Notes: a model not told the origin generated them from the letters alone. Counted from the first letter of the stretch, positions 45,681-59,459 are shown. The stretch: DNA of 64,000 bases from Euglena gracilis (GCA_039621445.1 CP154954.1:53109357-53173356), one strand, 5' to 3'. Numbers and translations are program-made.

Positions 45681-45948
45681 CTCCCGTCAGGGAGGAGGAC
45701 CGCTGTGGCCTCGATGGTCTGCAGGTGTGTACAAATTATGTAGAATTGCGGGGGGGAAATGCTGCCATCAGCATGCACCCCATTGGAAAACACTCTTGGG
45801 GCCTTGGCGAACAGAAAACGTTGTTCATGAGAAAATGAAAATGTTCCACTGGAGACTGGAGGGACGTAGAAAAATTTTCATCTCCTCAGGTGAAAAGTTT
45901 TGCAGCATTTTCAGTTATGCAACATGGTGCATGTTTTGGACAAGTAAA

Positions 45949-46144
45949 CCCCCCTCCCAAATAACACCCCCCCCAAATAACCCCCCCTCGGGGGCCGATT
46001 TTGAGCGCCCAAATAGCATACCCCCCTGTTTTCCTTTGGTTTTCCATGTGAAAATAACACCCCCCCAAATAACACCCCCCCCCCTGGGGCCCCAGCTCGG
46101 GTGTCCAAATAACACACCGGGGGGGTTATTTGGGGGGGGGGGGG
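45949..46144. mobile_element. Short C-capped TIR element in kinase intron
   Basis: About 196 bp, ends built of C6-9 with AAATAACAC and the mirror GTTATTTGGGGGGG. It resembles the AAATAA-type elements at 44621 and 55987 but is shorter. Confidence 0.6.
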
Positions 46145-46199
46145 TTGACACGTACTTTTCTTTAACGTGAAACATAACAGCACAAACATTACAGTTTCT

Positions 46200-49100
46200 T
46201 GCACACTTTTCAAAACGATGCCAAAATATACCACAGCAAGAAAAGAGTGGTGCAAACTTGTACAATGATATGGTGTTTGCAACTCCCATCTGTCTAGTGG
46301 TTGACCATTTTTTCCATTTTTTCGCCTGTGCAATTGCCCCCCAAAAAAATCGAAAAGGAAAAAAATGCAAAAAAATGCAAAGAATGTAACTTTTCATTAA
46401 ATCTTCATTGTGCAAAAAAACACAACTTATGCAAAAAAAAGTGAAAATTTTCAAGATTTTGGATTATGCCCAAAAATGCAAAATTGCATATTCCCCCCCT
46501 GCCTCCATCCCATCCTACCCTCCTGGCCGCAACCTGGTGGTAACCAGTAACTGGGGTGGTCGTTGGACACAGGGTTATAGGGTTGTGACCAGAAAGGTGT
46601 CCGCTGGTTGGTCGTTGGACAAGGGTCAAAAAAATAAGTTGGCGGGTGCCCGGGACCCGGTCCATCATCCCTCAAAAATGTCAAAATTCTCTCCCCGGTG
46701 CTTCATGCATGATCTCTTTGGGCAATTTAGACAAATTTTTGCCCAAAACATACAAAAAAAAACGGCATTTGGCCAACTTCTGGCTGATTTTGGCCTCAAA
46801 AACTTTCGGCCCGGCGCTTTGCGCCAGGCCAAAAAGTTTGTCGGGGGGGTCATTGGACATTGGGGGGTCGTTGGACATAGGGGGGTAAATGTGCCGAAGA
46901 ACGGCGAAAGAAATTTATTATTTTTTATTGGCAAAAAAAAGCCATCTGTCAGTCTGTTGAGAAAGAAAAATTGGATTTTAGCATCCACAAAAAATCGTCC
47001 AAAAAATCCGCCCAAAAAAACACACAAAAAAGTTTCGAATTTCACGTTTCGGCGTGCTCCTGGGCCGTTGAACGTCAGAGAGGGTATACAACGGGGAAAC
47101 AAATATCTCACGTTTGCAGCAACATGACCAAACAATAACCCTTTAAGGAGGCCTTTAAGGAGGGTTGATCGAAAAAAAAATGCAAAATCCAAACTGAAAC
47201 TTTAAACACAGAAAATCAGATTTGTCAGACAGAATTACTGAACACTTTTCAAAACGATGCCAAAATATACCACAGCAAGAAAAGAGTGGTGCAAACTTGT
47301 ACAATGATATGGTGTTTGCAACTCCCATCTGTCTAGTGGTTGACCATTTCGCCTGTGCAATTGCCCCCCAAAAAAATCGAAAAGGAAAAAAATGCAAAAA
47401 AATGCAAAGAATGTAACTTTTCATTAAATCTTCATTGTGCAAAAAACACAACTTATACAAAAAAAAGTGAAAAGTTTCAAGATTTTGGTTGATTCCCATA
47501 AATTCAACATTGCATATTCCCCCCCTGCCTCCATCCCATCCTACCCTCCTGGCCGCAACCTGGTGGTAACCAGTAACTGGGGTGGTCGTTGGACACAGGG
47601 TTATAGGGTTGTGACCAGAAAGGTGTCCGCTGGTTGGTCGTTGGACAAGGGTCAAAAAAATAAGTTGGCGGGTGCCCGGGACCCGGTCCATCATCCCTCA
47701 AAAATGTCAAAATTCTCTCCCCGGTGCTTCATGCATGATCTCTTTGGGCAATTTAGACAAATTTTTGCCCAAAACATACAAAAAAAAACGGCATTTGGCC
47801 AACTTCTGGCTGATTTTGGCCTCAAAAACTTTCGGCCCGGCGCTTTGCGCCAGGCCAAAAAGTTTGTCGGGGGGGTCATTGGACATTGGGGGGTCGTTGG
47901 ACATAGGGGGGTAAATGTGCCGAAGAACGGCGAAAGAAATTTATTATTTTTTATTGGCAAAAAAAAGCCATCTGTCAGTCTGTTGAGAAAGAAAAATTGG
48001 ATTTTAGCATCCACAAAAAATCGTCCAAAAAATCCGCCCAAAAAAACACACAAAAAAGTTTCGAATTTCACGTTTCGGCGTGCTCCTGGGCCGTTGAACG
48101 TCAGAGAGGGTATACAACGGGGAAACAAATATCTCACGTTTGCAGCAACATGACCAAACAATAACCCTTTAAGGAGGCCTTTAAGGAGGGTTGATCGAAA
48201 AAAAAATGCAAAATCCAAACTGAAACTTTAAACACAGAAAATCAGATTTGTCAGACAGAATTACTGCACACTTTTCAAAACGATGCCAAAATATACCACA
48301 GCAAGAAAAGAGTGGTGCAAACTTGTACAATGATATGGTGTTTGCAACTCCCATCTGTCTAGTGGTTGACCATTTCGCCTGTGCAATTGCCCCCCAAAAA
48401 AATCGAAAAGGAAAAAAATGCAAAAAAATGCAAAGAATGTAACTTTTCATTAAATCTTCATTGTGCAAAAAAACACAACTTATGCAAAAAAAAGTGAAAA
48501 TTTTCAAGATTTTGGATTATTCCCAAAAATGCAAAATTGCATATTCCCCCCCTGCCTCCATCCCATCCTACCCTCCTGGCCGCAACCTGGTGGTAACCAG
48601 TAACTGGGGTGGTCGTTGGACACAGGGTTATAGGGTTGTGACCAGAAAGGTGTCCGCTGGTTGGTCGTTGGACAAGGGTCAAAAAAATAAGTTGGCGGGT
48701 GCCCGGGACCCGGTCCATCATCCCTCAAAAATGTCAAAATTCTCTCCCCGGTGCTTCATGCATGATCTCTTTGGGCAATTTAGACAAATTTTTGCCCAAA
48801 ACATACAAAAAAAAACGGCATTTGGCCAACTTCTGGCTGATTTTGGCCTCAAAAACTTTCGGCCCGGCGCTTTGCGCCAGGCCAAAAAGTTTGTCGGGGG
48901 GGTCATTGGACATTGGGGGGTCGTTGGACATAGGGGGGTAAATGTGCCGAAGAACGGCGAAAGAAATTTATTATTTTTTATTGGCAAAAAAAAGCCATCT
49001 GTCAGTCTGTTGAGAAAGAAAAATTGGATTTTAGCATCCACAAAAAATCGTCCAAAAAATCCGCCCAAAAAAACACACAAAAAAGTTTCGAATTTCACGT

Positions 49101-50315
49101 TTCGGCGTGCTCCTGGGCCGTTGAACGTCAGAGAGGGTATACAACGGGGAAACAAATATCTCACGTTTGCAGCAACATGACCAAACAATAACCCTTTAAG
49201 GAGGCCTTTAAGGAGGGTTGATCGAAAAAAAAATGCAAAATCCAAACTGAAACTTTAAACACAGAAAATCAGATTTGTCAGACAGAATTACTGCACACTT
49301 TTCAAAACGATGCCAAAATATACCACAGCAAGAAAAGAGTGGTGCAAACTTGTACAATGATATGGTGTTTGCAACTCCCATCTGTCTAGTGGTTGACCAT
49401 TTCGCCTGTGCAATTGCCCCCCAAAAAAATCGAAAAGGAAAAAAATGCAAAAAAATGCAAAGAATGTAACTTTTCATTAAATCTTCATTGTGCAAAAAAA
49501 CACAACTTATGCAAAAAAAAGTGAAAATTTTCAAGATTTTGGATTATGCCCAAAAATGCAAAATTGCATATTCCCCCCCTGCCTCCATCCCATCCTACCC
49601 TCCTGGCCGCAACCTGGTGGTAACCAGTAACTGGGGTGGTCGTTGGACACAGGGTTATAGGGTTGTGACCAGAAAGGTGTCCGCTGGTTGGTCGTTGGAC
49701 AAGGGTCAAAAAAATAAGTTGGCGGGTGCCCGGGACCCGGTCCATCATCCCTCAAAAATGTCAAAATTCTCTCCCCGGTGCTTCATGCATGATCTCTTTG
49801 GGCAATTTAGACAAATTTTTGCCCAAAACATACAAAAAAAAACGGCATTTGGCCAACTTCTGGCTGATTTTGGCCTCAAAAACTTTCGGCCCGGCGCTTT
49901 GCGCCAGGCCAAAAAGTTTGTCGGGGGGGTCATTGGACATTGGGGGGTCGTTGGACATAGGGGGGTAAATGTGCCGAAGAACGGCGAAAGAAATTTATTA
50001 TTTTTTATTGGCAAAAAAAAGCCATCTGTCAGTCTGTTGAGAAAGAAAAATTGGATTTTAGCATCCACAAAAAATCGTCCAAAAAATCCGCCCAAAAAAA
50101 CACACAAAAAAGTTTCGAATTTCACGTTTCGGCGTGCTCCTGGGCCGTTGAACGTCAGAGAGGGTATACAACGGGGAAACAAATATCTCACGTTTGCAGC
50201 AACATGACCAAACAATAACCCTTTAAGGAGGCCTTTAAGGAGGGTTGATCGAAAAAAAAATGCAAAATCCAAACTGAAACTTTAAACACAGAAAATCAGA
50301 TTTGTCAGACAGAAT
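46200..50315. repeat. Four tandem copies of a 1.03-kb unit in one kinase intron
   Basis: CACTTTTCAAAACGATGCC recurs at 46204, 47243, 48269 and 49296 (spacing 1039, 1026, 1027). The copies differ by only a few bases and short indels. Copy 1 has an extra 12-bp TTTCCATTTTTT stretch near 46310; copy 2 is the most diverged near 47455-47515. Each unit carries GTCGTTGGACA motifs followed by G runs and a GGCGCTTTGCGCC palindrome, like the window's mobile elements. The same 239-codon (238 in copy 2) open frame in each copy is probably meaningless. Confidence 0.9.
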
Positions 50316-50565
50316 TAATTTCCCAAAGAAAAATGAGAACCAGAGGGGTACAAAGCACTGAGAGCACATCTCCTTCCTCAAAAAAAAAAGATGGGGGAGG
50401 GACGGCTAGCTGCATAAAGGATGACTTGGACAGCAGAGACATTAAGAGTGTCCACAACACCAAAATAAATAGCTTTGGTGGTAACCAGCGCAGCCAGACG
50501 CCTGATCACTGAAACACCAAGCACCGAAAAACAGAGTTGAATGTTTGTTGGCCTGGCAGGGCTCC

Positions 50566-50663
50566 CCCCTGTCAAAGAACTGCTGGATCGCGTCCATGCC
50601 GGCGTTGTACATCCCAAACCCAACGCCGTCGTGCGTGTGGATGATGGGGTCCCGGACAGGGCC
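50566..50663 (-). CDS. Alpha-kinase exon with the DPxIHT motif
   Basis: Reads GPVRDPIIHTHDGVGFGMYN, then AGMDAIQQFFDRG. This corresponds to the conserved alpha-kinase block TDPQIHT followed by a Gly-rich stretch and a hydrophobic FF just before the zinc motif. The Asp of DPxIHT, catalytically important in MHCK, is present. The splice donor is unclear: no GT follows for 60 bp, so a GA or GC donor, or a slightly different exon end, must be considered. Confidence 0.82.
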
Positions 50664-51088
50664 CTTTCAAAGCTTCCTCTCCAGGCCGAAAGGCTGGGAG
50701 TTCCACCAGCTAGAGGTTTGTCCAGCAATCTTGTCCCTCCCTGCAAGGGTCTGGCTGACTCCATTTTTCTTCAGCAAAACGATTTTCAAAAGCACCAGCT
50801 TCAGCAGACCTCCCCAGAAGACAAAAAAAGAGAAGGTTGCTAGAGAATTTCTATTGTTTGTTGTTTGGGGGGAACTTTCTGGAAAAAAGAAAATGCTCAC
50901 ATCCAGAGGAGAAAAAGATGGCATTGGGTGGCAACTATTTGCAGTTTCCATGTCCATGGCTGGGACATCTGGGAATTGAGGGAGAAAAAAGGGGGGGGGG
51001 GGGTGCGGACAACTATGGGAAGAGTTGCAAATATCAATCCTCCTGCTTTGAACGCTGCTGCGATCCCACGAAACGGAGGTGAAAAAGC

Positions 51089-51187
51089 CTCCTGGCCCCG
51101 GAAGTAGTCCCCGGCGCCACTCAGGCCAACAATGAGCAGCTTGCACTTCGTGAACTCCCACGTGTAGTGGGAGAAGGCCTGGGGGTT
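51089..51187 (-). CDS. Alpha-kinase exon with the PQAFSHYTWEF motif
   Basis: After the acceptor CATTCTGCTGCCAAG it reads NPQAFSHYTWEF, then TKCKLLIVGLSGAGDYFRGQE. PQAFSHFT-F is diagnostic for the alpha-kinase C-lobe. The usual DxQG (VDLQGV) is here GLSG, so the catalytic Asp and Gln are either lost or the motif is split by an unseen intron after LLIV (a GC donor is present there). Confidence 0.83.
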
Positions 51188-51480
51188 CTTGGCAGCAGAA
51201 TGAGGGCAACTGCACTGGCACCTATTTCACAACCCTGTTGTTGAAGAGGGCGACTTCAGTTTGACAACGAAAGGGAGAGCACAAGAAAGCCACAAATACC
51301 CTCCTGCCCCCAGGAAACCATCTGGCTGGCATGTCGGTTGGCAAGGGGGGCCCCAACAAACCCGTGAAAGCTTCTGAGGCAGGCTAATTTCTTGGGGGGG
51401 GAGCATGCAGCGCTGTTGGCCAGCATTCAACTCATGCCCTGGTGAAAGATGCGACGCAGCTCCAGTCCTGGGTGGGGCAT

Positions 51481-51481
51481 T

Positions 51482-51535
<54 letters not shown>

Positions 51536-51780
51536 ATTTTGTTATTGTTATTGTTGTTGTTATTATTATATTACTATTATTATTGTTATTATTCCTATTA
51601 TATTATTATTCTTCTTCTTATTATTCTTTTATTATTATTATTATTATTATTTTATTCTTCTTATTATTATCTTCTTATTATTCTTATATCTTCTTTAGTT
51701 CTTCTTATTATTATTCTTATTATTATATTATTATTTTATTATTATTATTATTATTATTCTTATTCTTATTTTCTTCTTTT
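51481..51780. repeat. TTG/TTA/TTC microsatellite
   Basis: Pure TTG to 51535, then mixed TTA/TTC/TTG. Intronic. Confidence 0.9.
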
Positions 51781-51814
51781 TATTTATGTCTATATTCTTC
51801 TTATTCTTATTGAC

Positions 51815-52237
51815 AGTTTTGGCCGTTTTTTTTTTGCTTTTTTGCTCTTTTTGGGCTCCTTTTTGGCCTTTTTTTGCATTTTTTTTGGCTTTTTTTGGGC
51901 ATTTTTTTTTTTTTTTGCTTTTTGTTTTTTGTTTTTGGTCGCTTTTGGCTACTTTTGGCAACTGTTGGCCACACTTTGGCCCCCTTTGCCCATTTTTGGC
52001 CACTTTAGGCTGTTTTTGGTTACTTTTGGCCATTTTTGCCTTATTTTTGCTATTTTTTGGCTACTTTCTGGGCACCTTTGGCCATCCCTTGGCCATTTTA
52101 CGCCATTTTGGGTTATTTTTGACGGTTTTTAGCCATCTTTTAGCAATTTTGGCTGAACCAACATCGTATACAAAAAGATCGCCTTCTACCTGGGGGGTGG
52201 GGGCGTTAGACAACACCGGTCTTTGGACAAGGGGGGG
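51815..52237. repeat. TTTTGGCC-rich repeat ending in a G-capped motif
   Basis: Degenerate TTTTGGCCA units, then ACATCGTATACAAAAAGATC (recurs at 55844) and GTTAGACAACACCGGTCTTTG with a G9 run, the same end sequence as 55880-55925. Confidence 0.65.
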
Positions 52238-53325
<1,088 letters not shown>

Positions 53326-53329
53326 CAGG

Positions 53330-53836
53330 GGGGGGAATTGATATCGGAGGCCTTCGGAAAAATTGCGGAAAAATTGCGGAAAAATTGCGGAAATTGCGGA
53401 AAAATTGCGGAAAAATTGATATCGGGTGTACACATTTCTGCTTGGGGGAACTTAGAAATTTTCAATTGTGAGGTTCAGAACACCGCAACACCCACGTCGA
53501 TGCAGGCGAGCACAAATCAACACGCTTGATGTTCTTTGCACAGGTGGGACGCACCCAATCCTGTGACCAGTGGTGCACCTGTGAGAAAAATTGATAAACT
53601 GGGGGGGGACAACAAAACACAATAGCACACCTGTTGATCCATTTGAAGAATGGCTTGAACTCATTGCATCTTCCATCTTCGGTGGTGGGAAAAAATTCTT
53701 CAAAAAAAATGCTGAAAAATTGCGGAAAAATTGCGGAAATTGCGAGAAAAAATGCGGAAAATTGCAAAAAAATTGCAGAAATTGCGAAAAATTGCGGAAA
53801 TTGCGGAAAAATTGCGGATATCAAATTCCCCCCTTG
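53330..53836. mobile_element. G-capped TIR element between microsatellites
   Basis: Ends are GGGGGGGGAATTGATATCGG and the reverse complement of GGGGGGAATTTGATATCCGC. Both ends have AAAAATTGCGG repeats inside. Outside, the left flank is TTG/TTA and the right flank is its complement (AAT/AAC). Confidence 0.6.
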
Positions 53837-53844
53837 TATTATAA

Positions 53845-53903
53845 ATAATAATAATAATAACAACAACAATAATAATAATAATACTAACATTAATAATAAT
53901 AAT

Positions 53904-53936
<33 letters not shown>

Positions 53937-53957
53937 AATAATATAATAATAATAGTA

Positions 53958-53990
<33 letters not shown>

Positions 53991-54029
53991 GTTATTGTTA
54001 TTATTGTTGTTGTTGTTGTTGTTGTTGTT

Positions 54030-54064
<35 letters not shown>

Positions 54065-54109
54065 GGTTGTTGTTGTTGTTGTTGTTGTTATTGATGTTTA
54101 TTGTTGTTG

Positions 54110-54194
<85 letters not shown>

Positions 54195-54274
54195 ACTGTT
54201 ATTGCTATTGTTATTGTTATCTTGTTGTTGTTATTCTTCATCTTCTTCTTCTTATTCTTCTTCTTATTCTTCTT

Positions 54275-54305
<31 letters not shown>

Positions 54306-54480
54306 TTCTTCTTCTTCTTCTTCTCCTCCTACTCTTCCTCCTCATCCTCCTTCTTATTCTTCTTCTTCTTCTTCTTCTTCTTCTTCTTCTTCTTCTTCTT
54401 CTTCTTCTTCTTCTTCTTCTTCTTCTTCTTCTTCTTCTTCTTCTTCTTCTTCTTCTTCTTCTCTTCTACTTCTTCTTCTC
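53845..54480. repeat. AAT/AAC then TTA/TTG/TTC microsatellite
   Basis: AAT/AAC to 53945, a switch of strand to TTA/TTG near 53957, then TTC from 54235 to about 54480. Confidence 0.9.
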
Positions 54481-54557
54481 TCCCCCTCCCCCTTGTCCAA
54501 CGACCACTAATGTTCGTCTCCGACCGGGGGGGGGGAGGGTTACGGTAGGGGGAGGCG

Positions 54558-54830
54558 CCGTAGGAGGAGGCTCTAGAGCCTCCTCGAACGATGTTCGAGG
54601 AGGCTCTAGAGCCTCCTCGAACATTGTTCGAGGAGGCTCTAGAGCCTACTAGAACGATGTTTGAGGTCGTTCGAGGAGGCTCTAGAGCCTACTCGAACCA
54701 TGTTCGAGGTCGTTCGAGGAGGCTCTAGAGCCTCCTCGAACGTAGTTCGAGGACGTTCGAGGAGGCTCCAGAGCCTCCTCGAACGTAGTTCGAGGACGTT
54801 CGAGGAGGCTCTAGAGCCTCCTCGAACGTG
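54558..54830. repeat. Array of seven palindromes, 33- and 43-bp phased
   Basis: Cores GGCTCTAGAGCC start at 54569, 54602, 54635, 54678, 54721, 54764 and 54807 (spacing 33, 33, 43, 43, 43, 43). The complete site is up to 30 bp: GTTCGAGGAGGCTCT and its exact reverse complement. One core (54764) has a single mismatch. Confidence 0.88.
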
Positions 54831-55065
54831 TCGACCTAACCCTATCCCTTTCATTAACAAAATAAACCCCTTTTATCCGCCAATCCCTTCTCAGGTGCAA
54901 GTCGACCTAACCCTATCCCTTTCATTAACAAAATAAACCCCTTTTATCTGCCAACCCCTTCTCAGGTGCAAGTCGACCTAACCCTATCCCTTTCATTAAC
55001 AAAATAAACCCCTTTTATCTGCCAACCCCTTCTTGGGTGCAAGTCGACCTAACCCTATCCCTTTC
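54831..55065. repeat. 71-bp minisatellite between palindrome arrays
   Basis: TCGACCTAACCCTATCCC recurs at 54831, 54902, 54973 and 55044, exactly 71 bp apart. Each unit holds a telomere-like CCTAACCC and ends in GCAAG before the next TCGACC. Confidence 0.88.
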
Positions 55066-55099
55066 GCAGAAAATAGAAGCACAGTCTCCTGATACGGTG

Positions 55100-55240
55100 A
55101 AGCATATACACAGGAGGAGGCTCGAACGACCTCGAACCACGTTCGAGGAGGCTCTAGAGCCTCCTCGAACGACCTCGAACCACGTTCGAGGAGGCTCTAG
55201 AGCCTCCTCGAACATGGTTCGAGTAGGCTCTAGAGGGCCC
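55100..55240. repeat. Second palindrome array, three full sites
   Basis: Cores at 55150, 55193 and 55226 (spacing 43, 33) plus a truncated site near 55112-55130. Same site as in 54558-54830. Confidence 0.85.
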
Positions 55241-55249
55241 AGGTCGGCA

Positions 55250-55750
55250 ATAAATTGGCCACATAGGGGGTTATTTGGTCATTTTGGACAACTTTGGGCT
55301 ATTTTCGGCATTTTTGGCGACTTCTGCCATTTTTTGGCCACTTTAGGCCATTGTTTGGCCACTGTTGGGATTTTTTTGGGTCACTTTTGGCCATTTTTTG
55401 CCACGTTTGGTTTCATTTAGCCATTCTTGGCCACTTTTGGCCATTTTTGGTTTCTTTAGCCATTTTTTGGCCACTTCTGGCCATTTATTGGCAACATTTG
55501 GCCACTTTTGGCAATTTTGGGCCACTTTTTGCCCCAAATTCAGGCCATTTTTGCCCGTTTTTGGCCATTTTTTTTGCCCGTTTTTGGCCATTTTTGGCCA
55601 ACTGGAATCAAATTTCAGCCGTTTGGAACAATCTCACACTTCCATAAAATTTCAGTCATTTTGGGGTGATTTGTAACCATTTTGGGGAGCTTTTGGCCTT
55701 TTTTTGTGCCGTTTTGGCATTTTCTGCCATTTTAGGGTGGTAATCCCAAA
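55250..55750. repeat. TTTTGGCCA degenerate repeat
   Basis: About 500 bp of variants of TTTTGGCCACTTT, the same type as 51815-52140. Intronic. Confidence 0.75.
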
Positions 55751-55986
55751 CAAATCGCAAAAAAAAGCATCACTGGAACATGCAAATGCAACTAAACCGA
55801 AAATAAAATCACACAATTTTTTTCCGCAGTACTGAACCAACATCGTATACAAAAAGATCGTCTCTGACCGGGGGGGGGGGGGTGGTCGTTAGACAAGCCC
55901 GGTCGTTGGAAAAGGGGGGGGGGAGGTATTTCTATTCGGGGGGGGGGGGGTTCACCCCAGTAGGTATAGGTACCCTGTTCCGGCAG

Positions 55987-56411
55987 GGTTTGGGATCCAA
56001 ACCCTCCCCCCAAATAATACCCAAATAATACCCCCCCCCCAAAATAATACCCCCCCCCCTCGGGGTCCGACTTCGGCCGCCGAAATAATACCCCCCCCCC
56101 CCGGTTTCGGGCCGAAGGCCCGGATTTTGACCTGAAAATGTAGGTAAAAATCACAATTTCTGACAACAAATTACGAAAAAAAAAATCGATTTTTCTGGAT
56201 CATCTGACCTCCAAAAAAAAATGGTAAATTGCAAAAGAAAGTCCAAAAAATGACCCCAAAGGTGGTTTTTGGCACTATTTTGGCTTCTACGCGACTTCGA
56301 AAAATTTCGAAAAATAATATACCCTCCCCCAAATAATAGCCCCCCCCCCCTTGGGCTGGGATTTCGGGCAAAAAAATATACCCCGGGGGCATTATTTGGG
56401 GGGGGGGGGTA
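55987..56411. mobile_element. C-capped TIR element (AAATAATACC type)
   Basis: The left end has several CCCCCCAAATAATACCC blocks; the right end is GGGCATTATTTGGGGGGG. The interior has GGGCCGAAGGCCC and TCGGGG palindromes. Related in style to 44621-45011. Confidence 0.6.
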
Positions 56412-56439
56412 GTTTATTGAGAGTGGCCAAACCACAAAA

Positions 56440-57195
56440 CGGGGGGGGGGGGGGTAGGTGTCGGAGTTTCAGTCCGATCGTCCCGGTAGGAGCCGCCCCG
56501 GGCCAAAAATTACAACAAATAATAATAAAGATTTTTTCCCGGGATATGACAGTCGGTCGACCCGATCTGAAGTGACACTCTCCAGAGGACAGGGGGTCCC
56601 TCCGTTGGATGGCATGGGTCCCGGGTCGCGACTGCACACGTAGGTGGGTGCAACTGGGGGTCGGACCCCAAATTTGTGGACACATGGGTTTTCGGGGCCT
56701 GGCACCCTGTGCACAGCCTGACGGAGGTCAAAAAATAGATCTTTCCAAAAATGCCCAAAACCGATGGGGAACTGCACGGACCCACCCGGCGACCCAAACC
56801 AACCATGGGGGACCCCTAAGTGGCCTGTATACACCCCACAAACCCCCAGCCCCTCCGGGCCGTTTTGGGGCCTGTGCAGGGCCCCCCAAAAGGGGTTCCT
56901 ACAGGACTTGGCCGTTTTTCAGCCTTCCGGGGGTCAAATTCTTTTAAGAAAATTGCCCCGAAACCGATGGGGAACTGTGCGAAACCTCCCGGGGACCCAA
57001 ACCAACCATGGGGACCCCCAAGTGGCCTGTTTACACCCCACATACCCCCAGCCTCCAGATCGTTTTTGGGCCCGTACAGGCCCACAGGACTTAGCCGTTT
57101 TTTTTAGCCTTATGGGGGTCAAAAAATTGATTTTCCAAAATCGCCCGAAACGATTGGGGAAAAGCACAGACCATCCTGGGACCCGAACCAGCTGA
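56440..57195. repeat. Degenerate repeat of about 200 bp, 2.5 copies
   Basis: CCGATGGGGAACTG recurs at 56761 and 56963 and, diverged, near 57148. Between them ACCCAAACCAACCATGGGG and GTGGCCTGT blocks repeat. Confidence 0.7.
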
Positions 57196-57296
57196 GACGG
57201 CACCCCTGCGTCTCCTGGATTCCCCTCGAATGGAAATAATAATTGTACCCCTTCATTTCTGTTTTAACAGAATTACCCACTTCGGTATGGCACGCT

Positions 57297-57310
57297 TGTT
57301 GTGGTTGTGG

Positions 57311-57399
<89 letters not shown>

Positions 57400-57705
57400 A
57401 GTATTGCATTAGTATTAGTATTAGTATTAGTATTAGTATTAGTATTAGTATTAGTATTAGTATTAGTATTAGTATTAGTATTAGTATTAGTATTAGTATT
57501 AGTATTAGTATTAGTATTAGTATTAGTATTAGTATTAGTATTAGTATTAGTATTAGTATTAGTATTAGTATTAGTATTAGTATTAGTATTATTTATTATT
57601 TATTATTATTATTATTGTTGTTGTTATTGTTATTGTTATTATTATTGTTATTGTTATTGTTATTGTTATTGTTATTGTTATTGTTATTGTTATTAGTATT
57701 ATTAC
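57297..57705. repeat. TTG, ATTAGT and TTATTG microsatellites
   Basis: About 100 bp TTG, then about 180 bp of perfect hexamer ATTAGT (57412-57592), then TTATTG. Confidence 0.92.
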
Positions 57706-58063
57706 CTCCCCCCCCCCTGGCTAAGCACCGGAAAAGATGGGCAAGAACCGGGGGGGGGGGGGGGTTTATTTTGCCAAAATATGGAGACAAGGGGGAAAGA
57801 TTTAACTGGAAAAAAAATACGGCGCTTCGCGCCGAAAAGGAAAAATTCCCCTTATTTTGGAGGTCCACTGCTGAACTTACACACACTTGGATGCAGAAAT
57901 CAACAATACGTCACCAAATCAGGTCTCAGAAGTTGCAGAATTGTCGAAATTTTTGAGAAATTTCCCTTAAAAATGCACACAAAATAAACCTCCCCGTGAC
58001 GATGACCTTTAAAAAGATGGGTAAGAACCGGGAGGGGGTGCTTAGACAAGGGGGGGAGGTATT
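57703..58063. mobile_element. C-capped TIR element flanked by TTA repeats
   Basis: The left end ATTACCTCCCCCCCC then TGGCTAAGCACC and the right end GGTGCTTAGACAAGG then GGGGGAGGTATTA are imperfect mirror images. AAAGATGGGNAAGAACCGGG occurs just inside both ends. Contains GGCGCTTCGCGCC. Confidence 0.62.
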
Positions 58064-58286
58064 ATTATTCATCATCATTATTATTTTTCAATGCACATTA
58101 CAAAAAAAAACTCTTAAAATACCTGAACCGGTGCCTTCTGTTTTCTGGCCAAAATGTCTTGAAAATACCTTGAAATCTTTGGGGAAGAAACAATGTGCCT
58201 CAAACTTTGTTAAATACAATGCCTGGCGGGGAGTTGGGGGGGGGGGATTCCCTGGTTCCCTGGCCTCCCTCTGCCCTTGTCCTGAC

Positions 58287-58475
58287 CGTTGTGGTCCCCC
58301 ACCTCCGGCAGGCCGTGCTTCTTGGAGTGCACCTCGTGCTTCCCGGGGAGGAAGGGCTCCACCCCCCACAGCTTGCCGTCCGCCGTGCGGACGAGGAAGT
58401 TGTCGAGGAAGTTGATCTTGATGGTGGGCTTCTCCGCATTGAACCGCTCGGCGAGGGAGGCACCCGGCTTCTTGG
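58287..58475 (-). CDS. Alpha-kinase exon with FN and VEPFLPG motifs
   Basis: After the acceptor GTGCACTGCCAAG it reads GASLAERFNAEKPTIKI, then NFLDNFLVRTADGKLWGVEP and FLPGKHEVHSKKHGLPEVGD. It matches the middle of the alpha-kinase domain: the la-x-x-FN helix, the strand ending in VE and the Gly-containing EG/PG turn before the N-x-N-x-G loop. The donor is likely GTCAGG at 58285. The next exon, starting NPQAFSHY, follows about 7.1 kb downstream. Confidence 0.83.
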
Positions 58476-58586
58476 CTTGGCAGTGCACATAAAAAATTCC
58501 CAACAAATTTAGGCCACTGTCTGTCAAGTTTGGGGATAACCAATGCAGGTAGCTGAGTATGCATAAGCACCCGTGGGCTTGGTTGT

Positions 58587-59290
<704 letters not shown>

Positions 59291-59459
59291 TGTATTTGGG
59301 TGGGTAAATGCGTGGGTGATTGGGTTAGGGGGTTGGTGTGTTTTGGGCGTGCAATCACACTGTGGTTTGCAACGCTTTCAGTCCCAGGTTGGCACTGCGG
59401 ACCGATTTCGTTCTTCTGCCCCCCCCCCCCTGCTGCTTCCCCGCTCGGCTTCCAAATAC

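Noticed and set aside
46408-50207. A 239-codon frame repeated four times
   Set aside because: It is conserved only because the DNA units are nearly identical. Composition is unlike the window's real exons and it overlaps transposon-like motifs and G runs.
54838-55062. True telomere
   Set aside because: The CCTAACCC words are embedded in a 71-bp unit and lie inside a gene's intron, far from an end.
54558-55240. CRISPR array
   Set aside because: The repeats are fully palindromic and the intervals are themselves repetitive, not unique spacers. The host is eukaryotic and there are no cas genes.
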